Shown: piece after piece, positions 24,190-35,764 of the stretch
Layout: every line of letters begins with the position of its first letter
Numbering within the stretch: position 1 is the stretch's first letter
Assembly (NCBI GenBank): GCA_039545315.1
Contig: BCIM01000004.1
Location: 646,643 to 710,642 of the forward strand
DNA length: 64,000 nucleotides
Direction: 5' to 3'
Source: Kondoa malvinella
Taxonomy: Eukaryota; Basidiomycota; Agaricostilbomycetes; Agaricostilbales; Kondoaceae
Program-made: the position numbers and the translations under genes
Notes under the pieces: generated by a model
Databases searched by the model: none
What the model was told of the DNA's origin: nothing
What the model saw: the letters and a program-made list of their open reading frames with translations, nothing else

Positions 24190-24570
24190 CTATCGCTCGC
24201 AAGTCTTACAGTTGAAATTCATGTCTTCTTCTTTCAAATCGGCGAGAGTGATACCTTCACGCAATTGTGGAGTTGGCGAGGAAGCGTTGGACACGGGCTG
24301 TTGCGTTTGCAGATATGCTCGTTTCCTAGCTTGATCTTCGAATTCCTCTTCCCTGGCTTTCTTCTTGCTGGCCCTTCTAGCCTCATCTCGTACAACGCCT
24401 TGATACATAGTCTGAAGATCGCGATGTCTATGACCATGGTCTTGCATATTTTTTGAACGTCAGCGTACCTCTCGTTCAGTGATTTGCAGATAGTGTACGC
24501 CCCATACAATAAAGCTCGATAAGCCCACTGCTCCTAACAGAGTCGCTCTCGCCTTGACCGTTGATGCCAT
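24190..24570 (-). CDS. PET117: PET117-like cytochrome c oxidase assembly protein (107 aa)
   Basis: Two exons, 24570-24469 and 24411-24190, joined over a 57-base intron (GTACGC...CTTCAG), give 324 bases. The product has one N-terminal transmembrane segment (residues about 8-28), then HYLQITERETMYQGVVRDEARR. This matches the PET117 hallmark of a short anchor, a 'Q..ER..M..GV..D..R' motif and a charged tail. PET117 is a small mitochondrial matrix-facing inner-membrane chaperone for complex IV assembly, working with the haem A synthase. Length and layout match the family. The gene is convergent with the Clr2-like gene, stops 107 bases apart. Confidence 0.8.
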
Positions 24571-24967
24571 GCGCTGTTCTCGGAAGGCTGTGTTCGAAAG
24601 AGAGTTGTCCTACATCAGCGAGGCGCATAATCGTTCGAGCAGGCCTGCCTTGGCGCTGTTCAGCCTGATATCCAGCTTCAAGAGCTCTTCACTTGATACC
24701 CGGGGCGTTGAGATTCCCTCGCTTGTGTCGACTGCTTCGGACTTGTATTGCGTTCCGACTTGCGTCATTCTCTGGCTACAGGTAGCTCTAGCTACAGCAT
24801 CAGCTCAATACAAACGTACCTACGCTATCTTCAAGACACTCTGTGTCATCGCTGCGTTTGATTGAAGCTTGCGAGCGAGCGGGTCTTCTTGGCATATAAT
24901 CTCGATAATCTCTCAAGCTTTAGCCCTCTTCAGCACCCCTAGACGTGAAGCAGAAGAGCCTCTCGAA
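24571..24967. promoter_or_regulatory. Divergent promoter region between PET117 and the HUA1-like gene
   Basis: About 400 bases lie between two divergently transcribed starts. No convincing ORF or repeat was seen. A plus-strand ORF (24554-24865) overlaps the PET117 first exon and looks like a shadow. Confidence 0.5.
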
Positions 24968-26101
24968 ATGTCCTATCCTGCACCTGCTGGACCGCCTCCG
25001 CTTCCTCCTCGCTCCCAAGCCAATGCGCTAGATGTAGAACCCGACAATTCAGACGCTCCGCCTGCATACAGCGCAACAGCAGATGCAATGAGCCACGAGC
25101 AAACAGTAGACTACGGCCCATCTAGACCTTTCCTTGATCCCCCTGCGTCATTACCTCCTCCGCCGCAACGATACGAAGGGCCAGGTCAGCAAGCGACGTC
25201 GACAGGCGCATATAGTCCATACCCTATACAAAATCCTCTACCAGGTCAATCGAGACCTCCGCTGCAAGGCGCATTCGACAGCTACGAGTCTGCACCAACA
25301 CCACCTCCGAGGAATAATTTACCTCCAACAGCATGGCAGCCTACTACTTCTCCAGTATCCGGTCAAGTTCTGTTGCGGAATAACAACATTCTGGTCTTCC
25401 CAAAGACAGGTCACAAGCAATGTTCAAAGTGTCGAGACACGGGTTACAAGAGTTCTGATCCTTCCAACCCATGCAAGAAGTGTTCGTTTCCGATGAACTG
25501 TCCAGAATTTGGCTGATCGCTTTGTGCTCTATCGGACAGGCTGGGACAAGTTCGGTAAACCCTTTGTCGGCGCACTCAAAATTGCATTCACTTCCAACAA
25601 CCCAACATTACAAAACCCACCTCAAGGCGTACAGCAACCTTTGCCTCGGTTAGCATCACCTACACGACCTACTCCTCCACCAGTGCAGCAGTCCTACGCT
25701 CAACCATACCCCGGGCAGCAATATCGCGTAAATGCGCCAGTGCAGACACAATTTGCGTCGTATCAACAAGCGTATCAACAGTCCTACCAGCAGCCTTATC
25801 AGCAACCGTTTGTGCAACCGCAATGGGCTCCAGCTTTACCTCCGCGGAACGGTCCTATGATAGTGAGACGTCAGTGATTTATTCTGACCATGCTTGCCTT
25901 TGCCCTGAGCTTGATGTTAGCTGGCGATGCGAGAATGGGAGGAAGGCTCTGTTGGGAATGCGGTGGTGATGGATGGGTAGCGGGAGGTTTTCTAATGCTT
26001 GTGAGTTCAATCCCGGTCTTCAGACTACAGCTGGTGATACGAGAACAGGATGACAGGCAGTGCTAGTAAGTGGACACCAAGATAGTTTGCCGATAGCCTG
26101 A
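24968..26101 (+). CDS. HUA1-like proline-rich zinc-binding protein (322 aa)
   Basis: Four exons (24968-25481, 25540-25869, 25921-26000, 26057-26101) give 969 bases, in phase. The N-terminal 130 residues are Pro-rich with PPAYS and PPPRN motifs that could serve as WW or SH3 ligands. The central zinc module reads CSKCRDTGYKSSDPSNPCKKCWDKFGKPF. A Gln/Tyr-rich linker (SYQQPYQQPF) leads to a second zinc-type segment, GDARMGGRLCWECGGDGW, which resembles the DnaJ-type finger of yeast Hua1. Hua1 is a cytoplasmic protein linked to actin patches and Rsp5-type ligases. The last two exons are short and were found from splice signals plus this motif, so the final 15 codons are less certain. Confidence 0.7.
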
Positions 26102-26625
26102 CCAACTTGCGAACAGTCGCTGTGGGGGATCAGGTATGCTTTGGGCGCCGTATTGCGGCTTGCGCTGACGGTCGGGCAGGACGGATATTTTAGAGCAGTC
26201 AGCAACACAGCCAAATACGATATACTCAGCCTCAAAAGTGGAATAGTGGTGTCAAATTGCCAATATAGCCTTGCTAATCAGGTACATCGAACAGCAATGT
26301 TGGCCTAAACAGCATGAAGCATCAGGAGACAAAGATGGACTCTCATATCGTTCGCATAGATGTAATATAGTCCAGACCAGAAGTGTAGCATAATGTAGAG
26401 ACAATAGTCGCATAGCTTGAAGCACAGCGAGTACGCTTGCGCGTGGAAGTCGAAATGAAGGAAGACAGAAGATGGAGCTGAACAAGGCAGATGAAAGCGA
26501 GTTGCACTACTTGCTACCTGAATCCCGACACTTTTACGGCACCGCGAGCTCTGTAGGCCAACAAGAATTTATGCTCAAACAGATCCTTTTCGCATCAAGC
26601 TGAATCTACCTCTGCCAATTGCCAT
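26102..26625. other. Convergent intergenic region
   Basis: 524 bases between the stops of the HUA1-like gene and ATP4. Short ORFs on the minus strand show no domain or splice pattern. Nothing else was recognised. Confidence 0.4.
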
Positions 26626-27718
26626 CTAGAGCTTCTTGGCCTTGACCATTGCTGCAAGCCGGCCACTCAGTCATAGTGCATGGCAATGATGTAGACTATG
26701 CCACTCACACTCAATGTCAGCAACAGCCTGAGCCAAGATGTCCTTCTGAATCTTAGGGTCCTCCAAGTCCTTCAAGACTTTCTGCATGACCGAGTTGACC
26801 AGTTCCTTTTGCTCGGCATCACGCGCTTGAGCTTCGTAGCGAACCCAAGAGTCTAGGGTTGACTTGATTTCGGCAGACAGGGCGACTTTCTGGCGAAGGG
26901 CGAAGGCTTCGTGCTCGAGTTTGGCGGTTTCCTGCACACAGAAATTCCTGGGCATGAGCTACAGACTCAAGCGTCTGAATACTGCGTACCTTTGACAAAG
27001 CAAAGAGACCTTTAGTGACACCGACAACGTCTTGCATCTCGTTGACAGTGTCGATGCGCTCGCGAACAGCAGAAGTGTGTTCTGTACGGGCGTCGTTCAA
27101 GATGCCAGAGATTTTCTGTACGAATCAAATGCTCCTGTCAGGATCTGAAGTCGCAATCAGCTGTTAAGTCCCTCGCACCTTGATTTGACCATCGGCCCAT
27201 TCGCGATAAGGCTGGCGGATGGCTGATGCAATGTAAGTGGCCAGCAGAGCAAAGGAACCGAGAATGATGGTCTCTTCGTTCACGACGTATAGTTCTATAG
27301 CGGTTGAGGATCAGCGAACCGTATTTTGCTACAAATGGAAATGCAGACTGACCGCTAGAGATTGCTAGACCCGAGACTGCAGTTCCCAAAGTGATGATAC
27401 CGGTCCTATGTTGCCAGAGGTCAATACACTTGTGCGTGCTCGAGCTGTTGTGCAAAGACAGACTTTGAGACGATAGAATTGCCTGGCAAAGCTTCAATCA
27501 AGCTCTTGGCTTTGCTCTGAGGATCTGCAACAGCAGTCTGCGAGCTGGCCGTCTGCGAGCTCGCGAAACGGGCTTGGAATCTGCAGTACAGAGGCAAGAC
27601 AAATGAGATGGGTATATTTCCCGAAAACATGCAACGCTGACCCTGGAGCGGCATTTTGGAGAGAGCTGATAGCCTTGGCGCTGGCCGGCACTTGACGGAG
27701 AACTCGAAGAGATGCCAT
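26626..27718 (-). CDS. ATP4: Mitochondrial ATP synthase subunit 4 (subunit b)
   Basis: Seven exons on the minus strand (27718-27642, 27580-27464, 27405-27353, 27294-27179, 27115-26990, 26931-26709, 26651-26626) give 738 bases, 245 aa, in phase. This is the peripheral-stalk subunit b of F1Fo-ATP synthase in the inner mitochondrial membrane. An N-terminal presequence rich in Arg/Ala/Ser and lacking acids runs to about residue 45. It is followed by the family hallmark 'LPGNSIVSKTGIITLGTAVSGLAISSELYVVNEE' region (short form quoted across exons), the paired membrane helices and YREWADGQI. A long charged helix comes next (HTSAVRERIDTVNE, ETAKLEHEAFALRQKVALSAEIKS) with a conserved VKAKKL end. All introns are 57-63 bases. 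It lies head to tail with the next minus-strand gene, 152 bases downstream of that gene's stop. Confidence 0.93.
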
Positions 27719-27870
27719 GGCTGTATCGAGTCGAGAAATCAAAGCGGTCGGAATGTCACGGCTTGAGGAGGTCCTTGACGACGGTGTTGACGAGGTCGGT
27801 GGTAAAGGCGAAAACGGACTTTACATTGATCACAGCACACGACAGCAGACAAGCCCAACAGGAATCCAAA

Positions 27871-28900
27871 TCACTCGTAGCCTACACCGTACTCAAAGTC
27901 TGGGTTGTTTCGTCCATCCGACAAACCCATTCTGCCTGCTGCTGTTCGACGCTTGCCATGTCCAACGTTGGAGAGCAAGGTGACATACTCCGACTTGTCT
28001 CCACTTTCTGATTTGTACTGCGTGCGGCCTTGAGACATCATTAGAGAGGATACGGAACTATTGCGAAAGTGCGCTCACCGAGCCCGGTCGGCTTCATACC
28101 GCTGTAGATGGACTCGACACCATGAAGAGGTGCCTCGTAGCTTTCGTGAAAGATGCCCACGTATTGATGGTGTCTACCGGCTTTGTCCCACCACAGCCAT
28201 CCTTCGCCTGTGCAGGTCATCAGCACGATGTATGAGCACAGCAAAGAGACGTACGATGAGAAGCCGAGTGCGCAAACTTGTGCAAACCAGCAGCGTTGCG
28301 GAAGTAGTAAATGTTGACGAGCTGGTTTGACTGCGCCGCACCAGTGCCCAAAAAGGAGTTTTGGCCGAGCAAACCGTACTCTTCGGGCTTGCTCGTGAGG
28401 TCCGCAGTCATCGCATCAAAGTATTTAGTGATCTCCGTAAAGCCAGGAGCCAGAAGACCAAGAGGACTGGTTAACTTAACATCAGCTCCAATCAGACCTG
28501 ACAGATCTAGAGACTCACTGATTGCATTGCACACCAAGGAGGAAACAGACGACTCGATCAGTTCCTTGAGGGTCCTTGTTGAGGTCCTGCAAGCGTATGA
28601 GTACAGAGATTGTCCGAGATGTCGCAAACTTACTGGTGAGACGCGACCCATGTCGACACCTTGCATAGCTGGGTTGCGTTTCGCGCCGGCAAGGATGAGC
28701 AGCGTGTTGGCGACTTTGAAGCCGACGAGCAGAATCGCTGGCAACCAGACGTATTTGGGAGCGCTAGGCAAGATAGAGACCGTGACGAGTGACTGCAGAG
28801 TCGCGCCGAGCAGGAGCCAGCCAGAGACAGAAAGCTGATCCCTCAGCATGTTCATGCGGAAGGCTTGATACGTAGCAGCGGATTCGGTCTGGAACATCAT
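27871..28900 (-). CDS. Membrane-anchored DUF4188-like protein, possible haem or monooxygenase-type fold (277 aa)
   Basis: Five exons (28900-28634, 28586-28519, 28466-28255, 28207-28079, 28028-27871) give 834 bases, in phase. Two hydrophobic helices sit in the first 80 residues (WLLLGATLQSLVTVSILP and WLPAILLVGFKVANTLLILAG). The soluble part has YYFRNAAGLHKFAHSASHREGWLWW, then GIFHESYEAPLHGVESIYSGMKPTGLG. The 'YWR....LH.FAH...HR..W.WW' and 'GI.HE.Y..P...E.IY' patterns are those of DUF4188, a fungal/bacterial family of dimeric alpha-beta barrel type thought to resemble monooxygenases. Function is not established. Located between ATP4 and the ABC transporter, all on the minus strand. Confidence 0.65.
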
Positions 28901-29351
28901 GGCTGAAGTGGTATAGATGCTTTGGCAGACAGGATGTTAGCGAATTCCGAAGAAGATGACGGCTGCATACAAGCAGGCAAAGCTTTGATCAACGTCTTGA
29001 TTGGGAGAATACAGACTGGAAAAGGAGAAGAGCAAGAGCGGGATGAGCTAATATAGGCACTTTACGAATCCCGTCGAAAACAACCCGAAGTCGTGAACAG
29101 CATGCGCTGACGTCGCCGGGCACTGCTGATAAGCCAGGAGAACAGCCGACACGAGTGCTAGAGTATGGCAGGTGTCTAATGATGGTAACTCGAACACAGA
29201 ACGCCGACATATTTTTGGCAAGTCGATCGATTAGAAATGTGCAATGAAGGAAAGTGAAGGTCTAGAGATGCAAGCCAATAATAGATACTATATACATACA
29301 CACCGGAGGTCCTATCATCTGATTCGTTGTATCGCACTTGGCGATTGCGGC
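28901..29351. other. Intergenic region
   Basis: 451 bases between the DUF4188-like start and the ABC transporter stop, both on the minus strand. No feature beyond the expected promoter and 3' end was recognised. Confidence 0.4.
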
Positions 29352-32300
29352 CTACTTCTTGCTTCGCTTGAGGGATGAGCTGGATCTGAGCTTCATCATG
29401 GCAAACACTAAGCCATAAGAGCTGATGACGAAGAGCAAGGTGATGCAAAGGTCGCGCCATGCATAGTACTTCTCTGGTAGATTGAGCGTAGCCAAGTATT
29501 CTGATGGTCATGCATCAGCATAGCTCTGTAAGTAGACGACCGAGACTGACCGCTTCCACGGCTGTATATGCAGTATTCGCAGAGCGTGGTAGATGTCTGC
29601 ACAGCTATCAGAAAGGACTGAAACTCAGAATTGCACCACCTACAGGATCCTGAATGTAGCCTGTTTGACCCTGGACAAAGTCCGCGAGGTACTCTTGACA
29701 AGACTGGCCGCCAGGAGGTGCGAAGCGAGCCATCTCTTGCTGTGCGCATCGAACCGGAACGTCGTAGACGATAAATGTCAAAAGTGCCTGTTCTTTGCAT
29801 CAATACTGCCAACAGATGAGGCCTGATTGAACGTACACCCATAAGGAACCTGAAGGGGTTCAGATAGTAGAGCCAGTCCCTCTGGAAAAGGAAGCTTATT
29901 AATAACCGACACAAGAGTGTTCAAACACAAAAGTGATCAAACACAAGATCGATCAAGGGAACTCACCCAAACAGGAGTGATCTGACTAGGCGGAGATAGA
30001 ACGCCACAGAACAGCACTAGGACAGTGATAAGCAGCGGATTCACGAGGGAGGCGAAGACAGGATTGGGTGAATATCTGTAAAGTAAATATGAGCGAAAGC
30101 GATGTTGTCAAGAGATTGTAGACGTACGCTGCTATCATCTGTCCGATTCCGGTGTAGAGGACTGCAGGCCAACGCGGTCAGAACATCGCTTGAATCAACT
30201 CAGATCACCAACATTCATAAAGAACCATTTCGAGAAAGACTGGGCCAGCGACGTCCGCATCGAAAGAGAAGCCAACGACAGGATACCAGCAGACCCTTCA
30301 AGTAGAGGTAAGACATTGACTCGGCTTTGTCACAAGACGCGGAACTCACCAGTAAAGAAACGCGCAAACCAGCAAGTACGGCACTTCTGCGACAATCTCC
30401 CCGAAAATGAACGCCTGCCAGCTATAGATGCGACTCTTCTTCTCTCTTGCTTCGAAGACGTCGCGGTTTGCCATGAATTTGGGTTGAGTTTGACCTATAT
30501 TAAACAGCGATGAGAGAAAACTCCTCATGAAGAGTTAAAGAAGTGACCTATCACTGCTGGAGCTACGAAGATGAATGTGAAGATGGTAAAGAGTCGATTT
30601 TGCAGATCGATGTACTCGTTACCAATCTAAGCCACAGAAAGTCAGCATTAACCGCCTGTCGCTAGCTTCTTCGCTTACTTGGTAATATGAAAAGCCGTTG
30701 AAGAGCGCTGATCCGATCTGTGCACGGCTGTTAGCGAAGTGGTTTGTCATGAAGCGCTACAACTTGCGTGCAAAAACACCTTCGACTACATTTTTGTCGA
30801 TATTAGCATGATGCCCTTGACGATAGCTAGTAAAGTACCTTGACATAATCGGTCTGTCTGTATAGCTGAACACTAGCTCGACGCAAGACCACTTTGAATT
30901 GTGTCGTCATAGGGGCTGCGAATTTGGACTCTGAGACCTCCAGGCGATCATACTTTTGGTTGTTCAGGTCGTCAATCTCTTTGCTGAGCTGCTTGCATCG
31001 ATCCGACTCGAGCCAAATTTGGGACCAATCTTCTTCACTCTCTTTGCCGCTGACCATCTGCAGGCAAGCTAAGAATCTCGCCGGGTGGCCGGGCAACAGA
31101 ACTTACATCGATCATGAACTATGGTCGGCTCAATCAGCGCGATCCCAACAAATGGAGTCAGACTCACTTCTGCTGGATTGACACCTTTGGGTTTGTCTGC
31201 GCCATTCTCGGCAAAGTAGTCTGTCACTTCCGCGATCGGTCCAAAGTAGACAGTAAGTCCGCCAGCCTTCAACAGCAGCAGTTGATCGAATTCGGCGAAC
31301 AGACTGGCAGACGGTTGATGGATGACACAGATGACAGACTGAAGCGCAGGCATCAGCTTCCGGTCGAGTCTATAAAGATCAGGCAAACTTGTCCTGCAGC
31401 TGCCAGCTTGCGCAGAAAGGTGACGATAAGGAAACTCGACTGTCCATCTAAGCCTGACGTTGGCTCATCAAGACAAAGCAGAAGAGGCTTGGCGACCAGC
31501 TCGACACCAATGCTAGAGTACAATTACTTTGAGTACAGCTGAAGATTCAAGAGGAAAAAGCACGCACGTCAATCTAGAGAAGCAAGAGTCAGGTCAACTC
31601 CATCTAAGCGACAGCGCAGGTGGTGGCAGACCTTTTTCTCTGCTCGATAGATAGACCAGCTTCCGTGGTTCCTACGAGCGCATCTGCTATATCCTGTAGC
31701 TCAAGGAGCTCGATGATCGTATCGACGTAGGCCAATTTTTCTTTGTCAGGCGTGTCGCGAGATTGTCGGAGCAAAGCGCTGAACTCCAAGCTTTCACGAA
31801 CAGTAGCTTCCGGTATATGTACGTCATTTTGTTCGCAATAGCCGGTTGTACGCTGAAAGGAAACAGGAAGCTGCTGGCCATTGATCAGCACTTCGCCTGA
31901 AAGTGTACCCTAATCATATCGATTAGTGACTATCCGCCATGCGCGATTGAGAGCTATATAGCTTACAGTATCTTTGCGCTGGGCGAGACAATCCATCAAG
32001 CTTTATACGCCATGACAGCAATTAGGTCAGCAGCGAAACAGTGAACGAGACTCTGACTAACGTCGTTTTGCCGGCGCCAGACAGTGTGGACATGAGCGAA
32101 CCGAAGCGACTCCTGGAAAAGCTGAAGACTTACAGAGCCCATGAGCGCAGTGATTTGACCAGGCTTGCAATACCCTTGTACGTCGTTGAGAAGCTGGCGA
32201 CCAGAAATTTCATAGCAAACGTTCTTCCAAGTAAAGACAGTCTGACCAGAAGTCGCCACTTTGCTCTCGTCTGTCTTGCCACGCGGCTTCTCTGACACTT

Positions 32301-35300
32301 CAGTCTGAGCCGCACCTTCTTCCTCGTCTTGCGGGTCGCTCCCTTTTGCTGCGACATGTCGAATGAACTTTCCACCAGATCCATGCTTGTACAGAAGATA
32401 AGACTTGGTGGTCCCGGCAGGTTTAAGCCTTTCAGTGAAGAACATGGTCATGGCCAGAAAGAACAGGAAAAGCGCGATGATAATGCCAAAGTTTCGCCAT
32501 AGGTGCGATCGAGTGAAATATAAGGCGACGTCGAGGTAGTTATCGCCTGACACTGCGGTCTCGCCGATCCTTGCGCCGTCGAATGCGCAACCAGCAGGTC
32601 CACCACCGTAGCCTTGGCCGTAGGGTACTAGGCGAGGAGGAGCGCACTCGAAATTCAGACCCCCAAACTCGTTTCCCATCAAGCCTTCGAACGCGTAGTA
32701 GACCATGTCGATCCACTTGAACCATTCGAACCACTGTACAGTCGATAGTATTAGTCGGCTCGGAGGAGCCATGGCTTCGGCCTACAGGTTTCATTTCGGG
32801 GCTAGGAATTTCTGTGGTTCTCGTTTCAGTCAAAAAATCCTTTTGGTTCCTGCCGACAGACTCACGATACTATAACAGTCGCAAGCGTGAGCGTCAGCGG
32901 CATGATCACGCTGTCGTAGAAAATGCAAGCTCACTCCGGCATACGTGACCATCTAGAAATTTTGGTCAGTCGGTGCTTGCCAAGAAGAAGAAGGGTACAA
33001 GCTTACAACGCTGAATGAGAAGCCAGAGACCTTGGCGGCCTGATTGTTCACAAATGAGCGGATCGATTCGCATCGAGAGGCCTGACACATACGCCTTGGA
33101 AAGTCGAAAACGCGGAGCCCACTGCTCTGAAAAATGCAGTCATCGCCAGCGTAGTTCTGAATGCAAACATGATGTTAAGCGCAAGCTGAATGTTCAGGTC
33201 AACAGACTTACACGTAGATGAACGCAAAATAGATGAAAAAATGACTCGCTGTGCGCTGCAAGCCAGACATGAAATAGACGACAAGACCTGGGCCTAAATT
33301 CAACAGGGCACAGGTAGAAGCTAGAAGAGCCACGTACTGAATTGAAGGAATTGGACAAAGAATATCGGTAGATCGGCTACAGTCCTGAGCAGAGTATCAG
33401 CTTGATGCTGACTGATTACTCTTATGAGCTTACTGTGCCAATACAATCACAGCTGGGCGATACAGTCTGAAGCCTTGATGTTTCGCCAGAATTCCTCTGC
33501 CCTGAAAAGACGCCGTGGTTTCTGAAAGTGATGCCAGAGCGGGCTGAAGGATGGACAGGAAAAGAATTCCGCCACGCACGAATATCTATGTCGTATACGT
33601 ATACATTAGAGTGTACAAGTTGATACCGAAGAGGCTGCAGACTTACGCCGTTCGTGGTCTGTGGCATGTTGTAAAATGTTGACCCTAGCAAGAACGAAAC
33701 AACAAAGGTCGTTCCGATTCTTGCAATCAAAGTAGGCTTTTCTGCCCATCTCAGTTGAAACTCTCTCTTGATAGCAGCTCTGAGCTGAGTGCCAGGACCA
33801 ACAAGCTGTGGCTGCTTCTTCGGCGCGCTCTTGTGCTTGTTGGCAGCAACGACTTCTCGAAGATTGTCTGCTTGCAAACGGCGACTGTTTTCGTCAGCCA
33901 TGTAGTCGGAGTAGTCTTTCTGCATCTTCTTTGCAACATCACTGTCTTGATACCGTTGGGCGAATTCATCGATCGTTGAAGGTACTTCGTGCTCCTTGCC
34001 TTTTTTGACCTTTCTTTCCGATTTGACCGTCACGCCAGTAGCAAAATCACTGAAAGTAGTTGCAAGCAGGACGTGAGCGAAATGAAGGCATTCGCAGACT
34101 GAACATACGAAAGATTGGCTCCATCAGCGCACTCACTGTGACAGAAGTCAGCCGAGAGCCCAAAAACGGAGAAGCAGACCTACAAGCCCATGTCTTCAAA
34201 GTAAGCCTTGATATCTGATCGCTTGCCATAGTAGATTGTTTGACCTTCAGCAATGACGAGAATCTTGTCGAATTGGTCAAAAATTCCGTTTCCCGCTTGG
34301 TAGAGGGACACAGCGACCGTGTCTTGCAAGATATCTGCTCGGGCTCGCATGATCTTGGCATATTCGAGCGCAGTGTTGGCATCGAGACCCTGTTTTTATG
34401 TGTCATTATGCAAACCGCTGGCTCAAACCAGACCAAAGCTGACCCTTGTTGAGTTGTCCATAAGCATGACGGTCGAATCATCTACAGCCAAAAAAAAAAT
34501 CAGCACAATAGAATACTTGTGGTTTTCGCCGTACTGCATAGGATTTCCGCTAACGATACCCTGCGTCTTTCACCACCTGAGACTCCTCTCACATAGGCAT
34601 CACCGACTTTCGTATCATACGTATGGCTCAGACCAAAAGTATTGAGCAGCTCTTTGACCGTAGCTTCAATGTGATCTTTCTCGTTTGGTTGCTCGTCTTC
34701 CCCAGCATTAGGTGGAAGCTTCGCGGGAGTGTTCATGGCAGTTGCGAACTTGAGCGTTGCAGATACAGTCAAGTCTGGGTAGTGCACATCGTCTTCAGAA
34801 CTGAAGATGACTTGCTTTGCGTAGGGTTGCATCTGATGGAAGGCAGCATCGCCATACAAGACTTCGCCGTCTACTCCAGCATAGCCAGCTGTTTGACCCG
34901 CGAGCGTCTTGAGGAAGGTGGTACCTTGTGCATGCGTGTTAGCGCGCAAAAGGACAGAACTGCTTGTACATACATCCGCTACCTGGCCGACCAAGGACCA
35001 GCATCATTTCACCAGGCCGTATAACGCCTTGAAAATCCTTGATGAGGAAGCGCTCTCCCTTCTTGAGAGTCTCGCCCTTCTTGGTAGCTTGCGAAACATC
35101 TTTCTCGGCATTCGTTGGATCATTCGCCTTTGCCTGACTGATCTTCTTGAGCTTCTTCTTGTCCTTGATCTTTGCAAAGGGGTTGAAGGCCGTATTGACA
35201 GTCTCGCCATAGATTATATCGTCTCCGCCTCCGATGCCGCGAACGCTAAGATGTGTATAGGCAACACCAAGAGCTGTTTCTCTGAGACCAGCCTCCTTCT

Positions 35301-35544
35301 TGCGATCAACGAGATCCTCCAATATTCCTCGATAAGCTCTTTGCTGACTTTCTGTATCAGTCGTCTTGCGCTTTGCAGCTTTAGCGGAAGGTCGATCTGG
35401 CTTTTCTGATTTTGCCGATTTTTCTGTTGCATGAAGGCCATCGTCTGCGCCAAATCGAGTAGACGAGGATGCTGTTGATGCAGTCCTGTCACTGCCCGCT
35501 AGACCCGCACCCGTCCCTTCCTGACCCAATGCGTCGGAGTGCAT
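29352..35544 (-). CDS. Full-length PDR-type (ABCG) ATP-binding cassette transporter
   Basis: A many-exon gene reading from ATG 35544 to TAG 29354-29352. Layout is NBD1-TMD1-NBD2-TMD2, the pleiotropic drug resistance arrangement; it would export hydrophobic compounds from the plasma membrane. NBD1 has the fungal degenerate Walker A GRPGSGCTTFLKT (Cys in place of Lys), signature [13 protein letters not shown] and DNSTRGLDA. TMD1 includes [13 protein letters not shown]. The long extracellular loop before NBD2 is Cys/Gly-rich ([13 protein letters not shown]). NBD2 has SGAGKTT, the degenerate signature LSIEQRKRL and [14 protein letters not shown], all typical PDR features. The protein ends in ...[17 protein letters not shown] after the last helix. 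The exon that encodes the NBD2 P-loop is 20 bases long (32081-32062) and lacks an AG acceptor on its 5' side. The start is about 220 bases from the inner end of the right repeat arm. Confidence 0.88.
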
Positions 35545-35764
35545 TATAACAGATAAACACAGGCGACGCGAATTTTATATATATTCAGGAAGCTTGTGTC
35601 TCGACGCCTGGACACCAGAGCTAGCTTTGCCTTGATGGAGAATTGGTTGCGTGGTCCTAGGCAAGGAATGCCCAGTCGATCTGAAGCCTAGATCGCTTAT
35701 TCGCTCGGCCGAGCGGTGCATGTTAAATCCGCACGGATGTAAAAGCGGTACAATGTCGGGCAGG

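Noticed and set aside
34489..34499. Run of A near 34490 as a retrotransposed poly(A) tail
   Set aside because: On the coding strand it is the T-rich tract of an ordinary intron (GTACGG...CTGTAG) in the ABC transporter.
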